A stretch of 10,000 nucleotides of DNA from Kiritimatiellota bacterium (lineage in GTDB: Bacteria; Verrucomicrobiota; Kiritimatiellia; JAAZAB01). The stretch lies in NCBI GenBank assembly GCA_008636095.1, contig VSJD01000066.1, positions 1 to 10,000 of the forward strand. The letters are read 5' to 3'. Both the position numbers and the translations under genes were made by a program. The notes below the pieces were generated by a model. That model had not been told where the DNA came from. It ran no database searches and saw only the letters and a program-made list of their open reading frames with translations. Numbering within the stretch: position 1 is the first letter of the stretch; the number at the start of each line of letters is the position of its first letter. Shown piece after piece: positions 1-6,368 of this stretch.

Positions 1-687
1 GGCAAGGTAGGGAATTAAACCGACAGCCCCGCCCAAGAAGTAGCCCGGAAGACGCAACCACCGCCCTCTCCCCACGGAATTCCATGCGGCAACCAGAATC
101 AACGGAGCAATCAGCGCAATGGACGTCATGGCATTACTGAAGGCCATGGTTGCAAAGAAGCCCCCGGCTACAGCCAACCCGAAATCTTTGCGCTGGGGAA
201 CTCTATCCAAACGCATGACCAACCATACAGCCGCCAAGGCCAGAATGAAGGCGGAATTGTAGGTAGGCTGTGAATAGGCGGTCTGGTTCATGACCAGATA
301 CACCGAAGGAAACAAAACGAGCAGAATACCGGGCCAAACCTCGCGCCAACCGCCCATCCGGCGCAAGATCATCAACGAAAGTCCTACAAAAACGAAGCCT
401 TCGATCAGCACCAGTACCCGCATGCCCAGGGCCGTTCGGGGTAGCAGGTCCACCAGGGGGGCCATCCAATAAGCCTCCACCGGAAACATGTAGGGCTGTG
501 CCATAAACAGCAGCGGCCATTTCCCGGCGCGAATGTCGAGCGCTTGAAGTACGGTCTGCGCCTCATCCGTGGTAACCGGAATGGTGTGTCCGCCCACCCA
601 ATAGAGATAGAGGCGCAGTCCCAGTGCCAGCAGACCAGCGCAGATCAACAAGACATTAAAAGAGAATATTTTACGGACGTTTTTCAT
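1..687 (-). CDS. GT-C type membrane glycosyltransferase, N-terminal part (cut by window edge)
   Basis: An open frame of 229 codons starts with ATG at 687 and runs off the left edge without a stop, so only the N-terminus is present. Hydrophobic stretches lie near residues 8-29, 90-108, 117-132, 145-158, 170-187, 190-202 and 214-229. After the first membrane segment is the loop motif DEA (residues 41-43), followed by a QPYM...EAY stretch (64-73). An acidic pair in the first periplasmic loop and a GQPY-like segment are typical of GT-C enzymes (GT39/ArnT/PMT-like), which transfer sugars from polyprenyl-phosphate donors on the outer face of the inner membrane. The acidic residue is the likely metal-binding or catalytic position. 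No clear ribosome binding site precedes the ATG; an AGTAGT-type repeat motif ends three bases upstream. Donor and acceptor cannot be told from the sequence. Confidence 0.8.
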   Translation of the reverse strand, partial: MKNVRKIFSFNVLLICAGLLALGLRLYLYWVGGHTIPVTTDEAQTVLQALDIRAGKWPLLFMAQPYMFPVEAYWMAPLVDLLPRTALGMRVLVLIEGFVFVGLSLMILRRMGGWREVWPGILLVLFPSVYLVMNQTAYSQPTYNSAFILALAAVWLVMRLDRVPQRKDFGLAVAGGFFATMAFSNAMTSIALIAPLILVAAWNSVGRGRWLRLPGYFLGGAVGLIPYLA

Positions 688-690
688 TAA

Positions 691-717
691 TGACTACTCA
701 CAAGGTGTTCGGTGTTC
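691..717 (-). repeat. GAACACCGA / AGTAGT start-proximal motif, copy 1
   Basis: Read on the minus strand this is two tandem GAACACC units, four further bases, then TGAGTAGTCA, ending three bases before the ATG at 687. It matches the copies at 869-889 and 3987-4011, and its second half matches the copy at 2426-2436. Its role is unknown; position suggests a leader or regulatory sequence, but a dispersed repeat is equally possible. Confidence 0.5.
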
Positions 718-868
718 AGAGTTCGGCCCGCCACACTCGTCGGCTTCCTCAGCGACTTCTCGATACCATTTAGCATTCGAATGTATTCCCAATAAGTTTT
801 GCCTGTTGCCGCCCTGCCCGTAATGCTGTGCATAGCGTTGCAGGCGGGCTGGTTCATTACTAATGCTC

Positions 869-889
869 CACCGAACACTGAGTAGTTAC
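869..889 (+). repeat. GAACACCGA / AGTAGT motif, copy 2 (after a stop codon)
   Basis: CACCGAACAC followed by TGAGTAGTTAC on the plus strand. It ends two bases before the stop codon of the minus-strand gene at 891-2417, so this copy lies in that gene's 3' region instead of upstream of a start. With copy 1 it forms the inverted repeat that bounds the spacer. Confidence 0.5.
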
Positions 890-890
890 A

Positions 891-2417
891 TTATTCGCTG
901 CCGACTTGTCCGCACATTGTCTTGAGCTTTGCAGTCAGCCACCCGGCCACGCCCTGAAAGGCCCAGGTCAGCATTGCGGCAACAAAAACGTAACCGGGAA
1001 ATTCCACGATGAATTTGAACCGATCGTTTTCACCGATTTCGCAAGTGCTTCCGACAAATGTGACCCAGATGCAAAGATAGGCCAGGGCGAATTCCACCGG
1101 CCTGCCTCGGATGATAGCAAGAAACGGTTCCTTGCGAAACAGCCAGGCATGCAGGGTCCTCAGGATGAAAAGAACCAGAGCACCGACGTAAAGAACCATC
1201 CAGACCGATCCATATACAGGTTGCTGTGTCTGCGCAAGCCAGCGCGGTTGGCGACCATGCAGGCGGCGCCAGAAACGCAGATAGCCAGGCATCGTGCGTG
1301 CATTGAATTCCAAGTGACCAAACTCGAATGACGGCCTGCAAAAGCGCAGAAAAGCCCGCCGGACTGTATGCAGATAGCGCAGGGGATCGTGCCGGATCAA
1401 GCGCAAGGCGTTTGACTGGTAAACACGGCTGGCCGCAGGGATGTTGATGTTGTTGAAGTCGTTGCCATTAAGGGCCGGAACGGATGAGGTGGCATTGAAG
1501 CCGTACTCGACAAAATCGCACGGCCACCGAAAATCGCTGTCGGCGGCAACCATGGAATTAAGCAGTCCAGCCTTGACCAGATCCCCGCGCTCCGCATCCG
1601 GATAATCGGACGCGGCGATTCTCCAAAGATTCATGCCCGTCCAGCTCGTTGTGCCCCAGAACCCGAACTTCACGTAGTTCTTGGTACACCAGGCGGCGGT
1701 GGGCAGACTGATGATCAGCGCCAGAACAAGCATTCGGCGCCATCGGGTCCCTGACCATATACACACCAGCAGCAGGGCGGGCCCGAGGACGGCGGGATGA
1801 AAAATGGTCCGTGTCAGGATCAGCAGATTCAACCCGACAATGAATCCGGTGAGCCAGCGAAGCTGATGTTCCCGGCAGAAAAAGGCCATACATGCCAGCG
1901 TTACAACGATCAGGAAGGCCGTCAGCACATCATAAAGGGCATAAGCTTCATACAAGAGCAGTGACGGATGCAAGGCCACAAGGCCGCAAAGCGCGGTGCT
2001 CAGCCAGCGGCGGCGGAGCAGTGCCTGCGCCGGGAAATATAACAGGCCACAGAGGGCCGCACCCATGATCACGTTCAGTACATACAGGGTTTCCAGGCAG
2101 CTGCCCGCCGGATTCAGCCGCATGATGAGCGTGCCCAGGAGATTGTAAAGCGGCGGTTGGGAGTGCAGGTTCCACAAGCTGCGCAACAAGTCCGTTTGCA
2201 GAAAATCGGCGGGAAGCAGTTGCCAGAAGTAATCCCAGTAATTTCGCCCGGGGTCGGCCTTAATACTCAGGGAACAGCAGTTCAGCATCAGCATGACAAA
2301 CGCAAGATGCAGCAAGACCAGGAAAAGCGGCAGCAGAAAATCGCGGCGGAGGAATGCTTGGCGCTCCTCTCCGGGATGGTCGGCTTCGCAAGGGAACGTC
2401 TCGGGTATTGATCTCAT
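891..2417 (-). CDS. GT-C-like multi-pass membrane glycosyltransferase
   Basis: The product is 508 residues with roughly ten or more hydrophobic segments; the first is near residues 27-46 after a short charged N-terminus. The motif WNLHSQPPLY (82-91), in the loop region after the first segment, resembles the H-x-PPLY signature of GT39/PMT-type GT-C proteins. ENDRF (463-467) before the last membrane segment resembles the E-N-x-R-[FY] motif seen near the C-terminus of many such proteins. A larger polar region lies around residues 255-400, including a KNYVKFG stretch. GT-C enzymes use polyprenyl-phosphate sugars and act on the outer side of the inner membrane; substrate here is unknown. The ATG at 2417 has no strong ribosome binding site, and a TGAGTAGTTAC motif ends eight bases upstream. 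Family is fairly sure, exact activity not. An O-antigen ligase/polymerase is less likely given the motifs. Confidence 0.8.
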   Translation of the reverse strand: MRSIPETFPCEADHPGEERQAFLRRDFLLPLFLVLLHLAFVMLMLNCCSLSIKADPGRNYWDYFWQLLPADFLQTDLLRSLWNLHSQPPLYNLLGTLIMRLNPAGSCLETLYVLNVIMGAALCGLLYFPAQALLRRRWLSTALCGLVALHPSLLLYEAYALYDVLTAFLIVVTLACMAFFCREHQLRWLTGFIVGLNLLILTRTIFHPAVLGPALLLVCIWSGTRWRRMLVLALIISLPTAAWCTKNYVKFGFWGTTSWTGMNLWRIAASDYPDAERGDLVKAGLLNSMVAADSDFRWPCDFVEYGFNATSSVPALNGNDFNNINIPAASRVYQSNALRLIRHDPLRYLHTVRRAFLRFCRPSFEFGHLEFNARTMPGYLRFWRRLHGRQPRWLAQTQQPVYGSVWMVLYVGALVLFILRTLHAWLFRKEPFLAIIRGRPVEFALAYLCIWVTFVGSTCEIGENDRFKFIVEFPGYVFVAAMLTWAFQGVAGWLTAKLKTMCGQVGSE

Positions 2418-2625
2418 TGCAACCGGTAACTACTCAGGTAGCTCCACCATAAGGCCGCCGTTGACTGTCGGCGGAAGATAATAATATCCAACCCGGCGGA
2501 AGCAAGCGAAAAGCGAAATAGGGCGAAAGAGGGGGCTGTCTTCCCTGCATTGCTTTTTGTTCGAACACGCATCTGTCCCGAAGGCCAGCGTCTTTTCAAC
2601 AACCATCAGCTTTTTATCCTTCAGA
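2418..2625. other. Left part of the divergent spacer
   Basis: This is the left two thirds of the 320 bp between two divergent genes, so it should hold the promoter of the minus-strand gene. Visible items are the AGTAGTTAC motif (2426-2436), a possible hairpin CCGCCG / CGGCGG with an eight-base loop (2455-2474), and TTTTCAACAACCA near 2592-2605, which resembles the sequence TTTTTCAACAGCCA at the end of the palindromic element at 8816-8829. A minus-strand open frame (about 2430-2633) crosses it and is listed separately. No clear sigma70-type promoter pair could be assigned. Confidence 0.45.
2426..2436 (-). repeat. AGTAGTTAC start-proximal motif, copy 3
   Basis: TGAGTAGTTAC on the minus strand, ending eight bases before the ATG at 2417. 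It is identical to the core of copy 2 and differs by one base from copy 4. The GAACACCGA part found in other copies is not recognisable here. Confidence 0.45.
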
Positions 2626-2633
2626 TTTGACAT
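2430..2633 (-). CDS. Possible small protein, doubtful
   Basis: A 67-residue frame starts at the ATG at 2633-2631, preceded at five bases by AAAGGAGG, the best Shine-Dalgarno match in the window. The N-terminus is basic and polar (MSNLKDKK), the middle has two cysteines, and the C-terminus is translated from the AGTAGT repeat region. The stop is at 2430-2432. I recognise no family. Against it: the related sequence at 8867-8892 keeps the ATGTCAA start but loses the GGAGG and hits a stop two codons later, and conservation between the two copies continues in the other direction towards plus-strand start codons. The start region overlaps the 108 bp repeat element, so the ribosome-site match may be accidental. 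Confidence 0.2.
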   Translation of the reverse strand: MSNLKDKKLMVVEKTLAFGTDACSNKKQCREDSPLFRPISLFACFRRVGYYYLPPTVNGGLMVELPE

Positions 2634-2733
2634 CCCGGCCTCCTTTTGACACATTACCACTATAAACAGTTTCATCAGGTCGGTTCCAAGCGACGAGTGT
2701 CCAGGCTCATCCGCAAAGCGATTTCCTATCAGT
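2626..2733 (+). promoter_or_regulatory. 108 bp shared upstream element, copy A
   Basis: This stretch and 8867-8974 are diverged copies of one element of equal length, each just upstream of a plus-strand gene. Two TTTGACA boxes lie at 2626-2632 and 2645-2651, 19 bases apart. TCGGTTCC lies at 2680-2687 and AAAGCGATTTCCTATCAGT at 2715-2733, five bases before the ATG at 2738. The first 33 bases match copy B at 28 positions and the last 19 at 17 positions; the middle is more diverged but keeps its spacing within a base or so. A TATAAA lies at 2661-2666, but neither TTGACA is at the usual 16-18 base distance from it. I infer a promoter or operator plus leader; tandem boxes suggest a DNA-binding regulator or an unusual promoter. 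Confidence 0.55.
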
Positions 2734-2737
2734 ATTC

Positions 2738-3904
2738 ATGAGATTGAATGGCATGAATGAGATTCGCATCCTCCATATCATGGACAAGGTAAGCGTGGAC
2801 GGATCCAGAATCCATGGACCCGCACGACAGATTGCCTACCGAGTGCCGTTATACCCCTCCGGTCGTTTCAAAGTAATGCTCCTAAACCTGCGCGGGGAAG
2901 ATGCCGCCTGCGATGTACTGCGGCAGGCCGGCGTTGAGGTGGTTTCCCTGAACAAGGGCAAATATGATTTGTCTTCTCTTTTCGACGTGCTGCGCATTAT
3001 GCGCAACTGGCGTCCGTCGTTGCTTCATCTGCACGGATATGCCTCTTTCAACTTTGGCCGTGTTGCCGGGCGGATCAGGCATGTGCCCGTGGTAATCCAG
3101 GAGCATTACGTCGACAAACAACTGCCGCACTACCAGCGCGCCATCGATTGGTTCCTGCGTAACTGGCAATCCAAGGCGTTGGCTGTCTCCAAGCCGGTGG
3201 CCGATTTCATGATTACGGATAGATATGTGCCGGCCGAACAGATGGAAGTCCTGGTCAATGGCCTGCCGGTCGATCGGATCGTGCGTTCCACGCCGGAGGA
3301 GCGCCTCGCCCTGCGGCGGCAGCTCGGGATTCCAGGCGGCGCCATCGTCGTCGGGACCGCCGGACGTCTGGCTGAGATGAAAGGTCATCATTACTTCCTC
3401 CAGGCGGCCAAACTGATCCTGGAAAGAGTGCCGGATGCATGGTTTGTTGTTGTCGGCGAGGGGCCTCAGGCTGGCGCGTTACGGGCGCAGGCAGACGAAC
3501 TCGGGCTGGGCAACCGGGTTATTTTTACCGGATACCAGGAAAATGTGGCGCCGTATCTGTCACTGATGGACGTGGGCGTTGTGGCTTCGATATTCAATGA
3601 AGGCTTTAACACTGTTGGGCTTGAAATGTTTGCCGTGGATCTCCCGCTGGTGATCACGGACCTGCCGTGTTTCCACGAAGCATACGCCCACGACGAGAAT
3701 GTTCTCATGGTACCGCCCCGAGACGAACGGGCCCTGTTAGAATCCGTAGTCAGGTTGTTACAGGAACCGGAACTCGCCCGGCGTTTGATCGAAGGCGGAC
3801 GGAAGACTGTAAAACGTTGCAGGATCGATCAGGTCGCGGCCCGCTATGCCGCCATTTATGAGGAATTGGCCGGTGCTTCCACGGATACTTCTGATTCAGA
3901 GTAA
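2738..3904 (+). CDS. GT4-family glycosyltransferase
   Basis: A 388-residue GT-B fold retaining glycosyltransferase of family GT4, about the usual length. The N-terminal acceptor domain begins with RILHIMDKVSVDGSRIHGPARQ-like sequence from residue 9, with the basic/glycine turn expected there. The C-terminal donor-nucleotide domain starts around residue 200 with the VGTAGRLAEMKG stretch, followed by VVVGEGP and FTGYQENV. The E-x7-E donor-binding motif is intact (E288 and E296). It should transfer a sugar from a nucleotide-sugar to a glycan or lipid acceptor on the cytoplasmic side. ATG 2738 is the first start; the in-frame ATG at 2753 (MNEIRILH) gives a more typical GT4 N-terminus and could be the real one. 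Neither has a strong ribosome binding site. The 108 bp shared element lies directly upstream. Sugar specificity cannot be read. Confidence 0.92.
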   Translation: MRLNGMNEIRILHIMDKVSVDGSRIHGPARQIAYRVPLYPSGRFKVMLLNLRGEDAACDVLRQAGVEVVSLNKGKYDLSSLFDVLRIMRNWRPSLLHLHGYASFNFGRVAGRIRHVPVVIQEHYVDKQLPHYQRAIDWFLRNWQSKALAVSKPVADFMITDRYVPAEQMEVLVNGLPVDRIVRSTPEERLALRRQLGIPGGAIVVGTAGRLAEMKGHHYFLQAAKLILERVPDAWFVVVGEGPQAGALRAQADELGLGNRVIFTGYQENVAPYLSLMDVGVVASIFNEGFNTVGLEMFAVDLPLVITDLPCFHEAYAHDENVLMVPPRDERALLESVVRLLQEPELARRLIEGGRKTVKRCRIDQVAARYAAIYEELAGASTDTSDSE

Positions 3905-3986
3905 CCAATCATGTGTGCGGTGTTCGGAACCGGAAGAATCAGGATGCCGACGCGTTTAATCAAGCGAGGTTGCTGGGTTTCAGCCT

Positions 3987-4011
3987 GAACACCGAGCACT
4001 TAAGTAGTTAC
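3987..4011 (+). repeat. GAACACCGA / AGTAGTTAC start-proximal motif, copy 4
   Basis: GAACACCGAGCACT followed by TAAGTAGTTAC on the plus strand, five bases before the ribosome binding site of the gene at 4027. In one frame it reads LNTEHLSS; copy 1 in the 688-890 spacer reads LNTEHLVSS, so both lie in spurious frames of similar sequence. Confidence 0.5.
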
Positions 4012-4015
4012 AACC

Positions 4016-4020
4016 AAGGA
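4016..4020 (+). promoter_or_regulatory. Ribosome binding site deciding the start at 4027
   Basis: AAGGA six bases before ATG 4027. It supports this start over the in-frame ATG at 3913, which lacks one and would add 38 residues encoded by spacer repeat. Confidence 0.7.
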
Positions 4021-4026
4021 ACGCGG

Positions 4027-5301
4027 ATGGCTATGACGGAATCCTCACAAGAAAAAACAGGGGAAAGTGCCAAACGGCTGCGCATTTGCCTGCTGACCGG
4101 ATCATTTTATCCTGTCGTAGGCGGAGGAGAGCGCCACGCCCATCTGCTCTGCCGCGAGCTTAGCCGGCAGGGCAGCGAAGTGCTGGTCCTGACCCGGCGG
4201 CGCACGCGCGACCTGCCCCGCTGCGAAGCGATGGATGGCTTTACGGTAATTAGGGTGGGGCCTTCCGGATTCCCGAGGCTGGGCAAATATCTGATGCTTG
4301 CGCCTGCCCTGTGGCGCTTATGGCGCCGGCGCCGGCAATACGATCTAATCTACGTCTGCGGGCTTCGCGTCCTCGGCCTGGCCGGCGTGCTGGCGCAAAT
4401 TCTCGTTGGCAAGCCCTGCGTTCTGCGGGCCGAGTCCCGCGGTGAACTCAGCGGGGAATTTATATGGAAAAGCCCGGAGGGGCAGATCAAGCCCATGCTC
4501 CGCGCATTTTTCAGCCCCCTGATCGCCATCCGCAACCGCCTGTTAATGCGGGCAACCTGCTTCCTGAGCATCAGTACGCCCATTCGCGAAGAATTTCTGG
4601 CCGCAGGCGTCTCCCCCGCCCATATCGCCGACATTCCCAACGGGTTCGACGTGGCGACCTTTAGCCCTGGCGCGCCCGAAGATCGCCCGGCCCTTCGGCA
4701 AAAGCTGGGTCTGCCCGCCGCGATCCTCTACGCCTACTCCGGCAAACTTAACCGGGGCAAGGGCTTGGAACGGTTCCTGCGCGTGTGGGAACGTTTCGCC
4801 GCCAACCACCCCGAAGTCCACCTGATACTCATCGGCTCGGGCAGAGGGCAGCACCTGTCCTGCGAGCAGGCGTTGTGGACCTTTGTGCGGGAACACAACC
4901 TGGAAGCTTCCATCACCTTCACCGGATATGTGGACGTTGTGCAAGATTACCTGCACGCAACGGACATATTCGTTTTTCCCTCGGAATCCGAGGCCCAGGG
5001 GCTATCCGTGCTTGAGGCCCTCGCCTGCAAAGTCCCCGTCATTGCGTCCCGCATCCCCGGCATCATGGACATGGTAACGGACGGGGTGAACGGCCGGTTG
5101 GTGGAGGTTCGGGACGAAGACGCCTGGCTGAAAGCACTCGCCGATTTCATTGAAAAACCTGAATACTTCCGCCACCTTGCGGAAGCCGGATACAACACAG
5201 TGCAAAACCATTTCAGCATGGCGGCTACCAGTGCAAAGCACCTTGCCGTTTTTTGGCAACTCATGCCAAGTCGCAAAGAGGGAGCAATGCAGGCGGATTA
5301 G
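4027..5301 (+). CDS. GT4-family glycosyltransferase
   Basis: From ATG 4027 the product is 424 residues, a GT-B fold GT4 enzyme. Near the N-terminus (about residues 18-42) is the RICLLTGSFYPVVGGGERH segment, the glycine-rich loop of family members acting on polyprenyl- or glycan-linked acceptors. The donor domain starts around residue 235 with YSGKLNRGKGLERFL, then LIGSGRG and FTGYVDVVQDYL. The E-x7-E motif is intact (E322 and E330), followed by ACKVPVIASRIPGI and DGVNGRLVE, typical of GT4. It should act on the cytoplasmic side in glycan assembly. The last 53 codons and 46 bases past the stop are duplicated at 8450-8654. The UbiA-like gene follows 96 bases later and could be cotranscribed. Substrate unknown; family secure. 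Confidence 0.93.
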   Translation: MAMTESSQEKTGESAKRLRICLLTGSFYPVVGGGERHAHLLCRELSRQGSEVLVLTRRRTRDLPRCEAMDGFTVIRVGPSGFPRLGKYLMLAPALWRLWRRRRQYDLIYVCGLRVLGLAGVLAQILVGKPCVLRAESRGELSGEFIWKSPEGQIKPMLRAFFSPLIAIRNRLLMRATCFLSISTPIREEFLAAGVSPAHIADIPNGFDVATFSPGAPEDRPALRQKLGLPAAILYAYSGKLNRGKGLERFLRVWERFAANHPEVHLILIGSGRGQHLSCEQALWTFVREHNLEASITFTGYVDVVQDYLHATDIFVFPSESEAQGLSVLEALACKVPVIASRIPGIMDMVTDGVNGRLVEVRDEDAWLKALADFIEKPEYFRHLAEAGYNTVQNHFSMAATSAKHLAVFWQLMPSRKEGAMQAD

Positions 5302-5347
5302 GACGGTCCTCGGAGCTCTGGTTGCCTGGATCATCATTCACTTCCTG
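5143..5347 (+). repeat. Duplicated GT4 3' end and flank, copy 1 (in the intact gene)
   Basis: This matches 8450-8654 without any gap. Over 5164-5347 I count 9 differences in 184 bases (about 95 % identity), five of them clustered near 5192-5200. The match covers the last codons of the GT4 gene, its TAG stop (5299-5301) and 46 bases beyond, where there is only one difference. Just past the stop is the short palindrome AGGACGGTCCT (5300-5310), present in both copies. Confidence 0.85.
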
Positions 5348-5385
5348 ACATTAACTTGGTATCATGTCGCCAAAAACCAACTGAT

Positions 5386-5391
5386 AGGAAG
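5386..5391 (+). promoter_or_regulatory. Ribosome binding site deciding the start at 5398
   Basis: AGGAAG six bases before ATG 5398. It favours this start over the in-frame ATG at 5356, which would add 14 polar residues ahead of the conserved LRPDNWFKN segment. Confidence 0.7.
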
Positions 5392-5397
5392 CTTGGC

Positions 5398-6345
5398 ATG
5401 AACTGTTTGATGCCCTACCTGCGTCTGTTGCGACCGGACAACTGGTTTAAAAACATATTTATGCTTCCGGGCATACTTTTGGCTTTTTACTTCCGGCCCG
5501 ATCTACTGAGCTGGGCAACCATTTTGGCATTGGCCTGGGGATTTGCGGCGGCCTGCCTGATCGCCTCCAGCAATTATGTGTTTAACGAAATCCTCGATAC
5601 CGAAAGCGACCGCTATCACCCTGTCAAGCATAACCGTCCACTGGTGGCGGGTACCGCGCGGGTTTCCGTGGCCTGGGCCCTCTGGATCGTCATCAGCCTG
5701 GCGGGGGTGGTGTTAGGGTTTACGTTCAATTTACGCTTCGGCGTGGTTGGTCTCTTGTTCTGGGTGGCGGGAATTCTATACAACGCCCCGCCGATCCGGC
5801 TCAAGGATATCCCATATTGCGACGTGTTGAGCGAATCGCTCAACAACCCGCTGCGTCTGGCGCTGGGCTGGTATGCTACGGGACTGGGTTCCGCACCGCC
5901 GCTCTCTATGTTCATGGCCTACTGGATGTTCGGCGCGTTTTTGATGGCGGCCAAACGGTTTGCCGAATTTCGCATGATCGGCAATGTCCAGCAGGCGGCC
6001 CACTATCGCAAATCTTTCCTGCGTTACACGGAAGAACGCTTGATGGAAAGTATTTTGTTTTATGTGACGCTGTTTGCCCTGATGAGCGGTTTTTTCATTG
6101 CCCGCTACCGGTTTGAATTAGTCCTGGCAACTCCGCTGGTGGCCCTGGCTATGGCGTATTACCTGCACTTGGCCTACAAGCCGTCCATCACCGTGCAATA
6201 TCCCGAACTGCTCTACCGTGAAAAAAAGCTGGTGCTGATCGTGCTGGCGGCCTGCCTGGCCTGCACCATCCTGCTTTTTGTTGATCTGCCGGCTTTCAAT
6301 GACCTATTTACCCCGTGGATTTTTCCACAGCGGCCGCCCAGATGA
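5398..6345 (+). CDS. UbiA-family prenyltransferase, decaprenyl-phosphate phosphoribosyltransferase-like
   Basis: A 315-residue membrane protein with about eight or nine hydrophobic segments. LRPDNWFKN (residues 11-19) is the typical N-terminal segment. The first Asp-rich motif spans 63-81: N63, D67, D71, H74, K77 and R80-P81, the N-x3-D-x3-D-x2-HP-x-K-x2-RP pattern of decaprenyl-phosphate phosphoribosyltransferases. The second spans about 128-152: Y128, K136, D142, E146 then NNPLR. Relatives move phosphoribose from PRPP to a polyprenyl phosphate, which after later steps gives lipid-linked ribose or arabinose donors for GT-C enzymes; other UbiA proteins prenylate quinones, but the HPxKxxRP pattern and the glycosyltransferase neighbours argue for the sugar-lipid role. 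The epimerase genes (DprE1/DprE2 type) and phosphatase that would follow are not in the window. It ends 23 bases from the stop of the convergent gene. Confidence 0.82.
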   Translation: MNCLMPYLRLLRPDNWFKNIFMLPGILLAFYFRPDLLSWATILALAWGFAAACLIASSNYVFNEILDTESDRYHPVKHNRPLVAGTARVSVAWALWIVISLAGVVLGFTFNLRFGVVGLLFWVAGILYNAPPIRLKDIPYCDVLSESLNNPLRLALGWYATGLGSAPPLSMFMAYWMFGAFLMAAKRFAEFRMIGNVQQAAHYRKSFLRYTEERLMESILFYVTLFALMSGFFIARYRFELVLATPLVALAMAYYLHLAYKPSITVQYPELLYREKKLVLIVLAACLACTILLFVDLPAFNDLFTPWIFPQRPPR

Positions 6346-6368
6346 AGGATGCGGGGTGTGGATGCTGG

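Larger units (their letters stand above)
688..890. other. 203 bp spacer bounded by imperfect inverted repeat
   Basis: The spacer lies exactly between the start of the left gene and the stop codon of the next. Its two ends are imperfect inverted copies: the left end reads TGACTACTCA, then four bases, then GTGTTCGGTG (691-714). The reverse complement of the right end reads TAACTACTCA followed directly by GTGTTCGGTG (about 869-888). Three seven-base units of the GGTGTTC type stand in tandem at 704-724. A 63-codon minus-strand open frame covers 687-878, but it has no convincing ribosome binding site and its last residues come from the repeat, so I do not call it a gene. Part of it could be a decayed gene end (see findings). 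Confidence 0.5.
3905..4026. other. 122 bp spacer between two GT4 genes
   Basis: It holds a GGTGTTCGGAACC stretch near 3919-3932 and the GAACACCGA/AGTAGTTAC repeat at 3987-4011. The reading frame of the downstream gene stays open back to an ATG at 3913, but that stretch would be translated from repeat sequence and is not conserved GT4 sequence, so I treat it as noncoding. Confidence 0.55.

Noticed and set aside
2646..2666. Standard sigma70 promoter from TTGACA and TATAAA
   Set aside because: The spacer is only 9 bases from the nearer TTGACA and 28 from the farther one; copy B has different spacing, so a normal -35/-10 pair is not supported.
2882..3391. 169-codon minus-strand open frame inside the first GT4 gene
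   Set aside because: Shadow of a GT4 gene with clear motifs; no ribosome site or recognisable domain.
3913..4026. N-terminal extension of the second GT4 gene from ATG 3913
   Set aside because: The added 38 residues come from spacer repeat sequence, lack a ribosome binding site, and precede a good site (AAGGA) and ATG at 4027.
6315..6328. GTGGA / TCCAC hairpin as terminator of the UbiA-like gene
   Set aside because: Only five base pairs, inside the coding region, with no following T-run.
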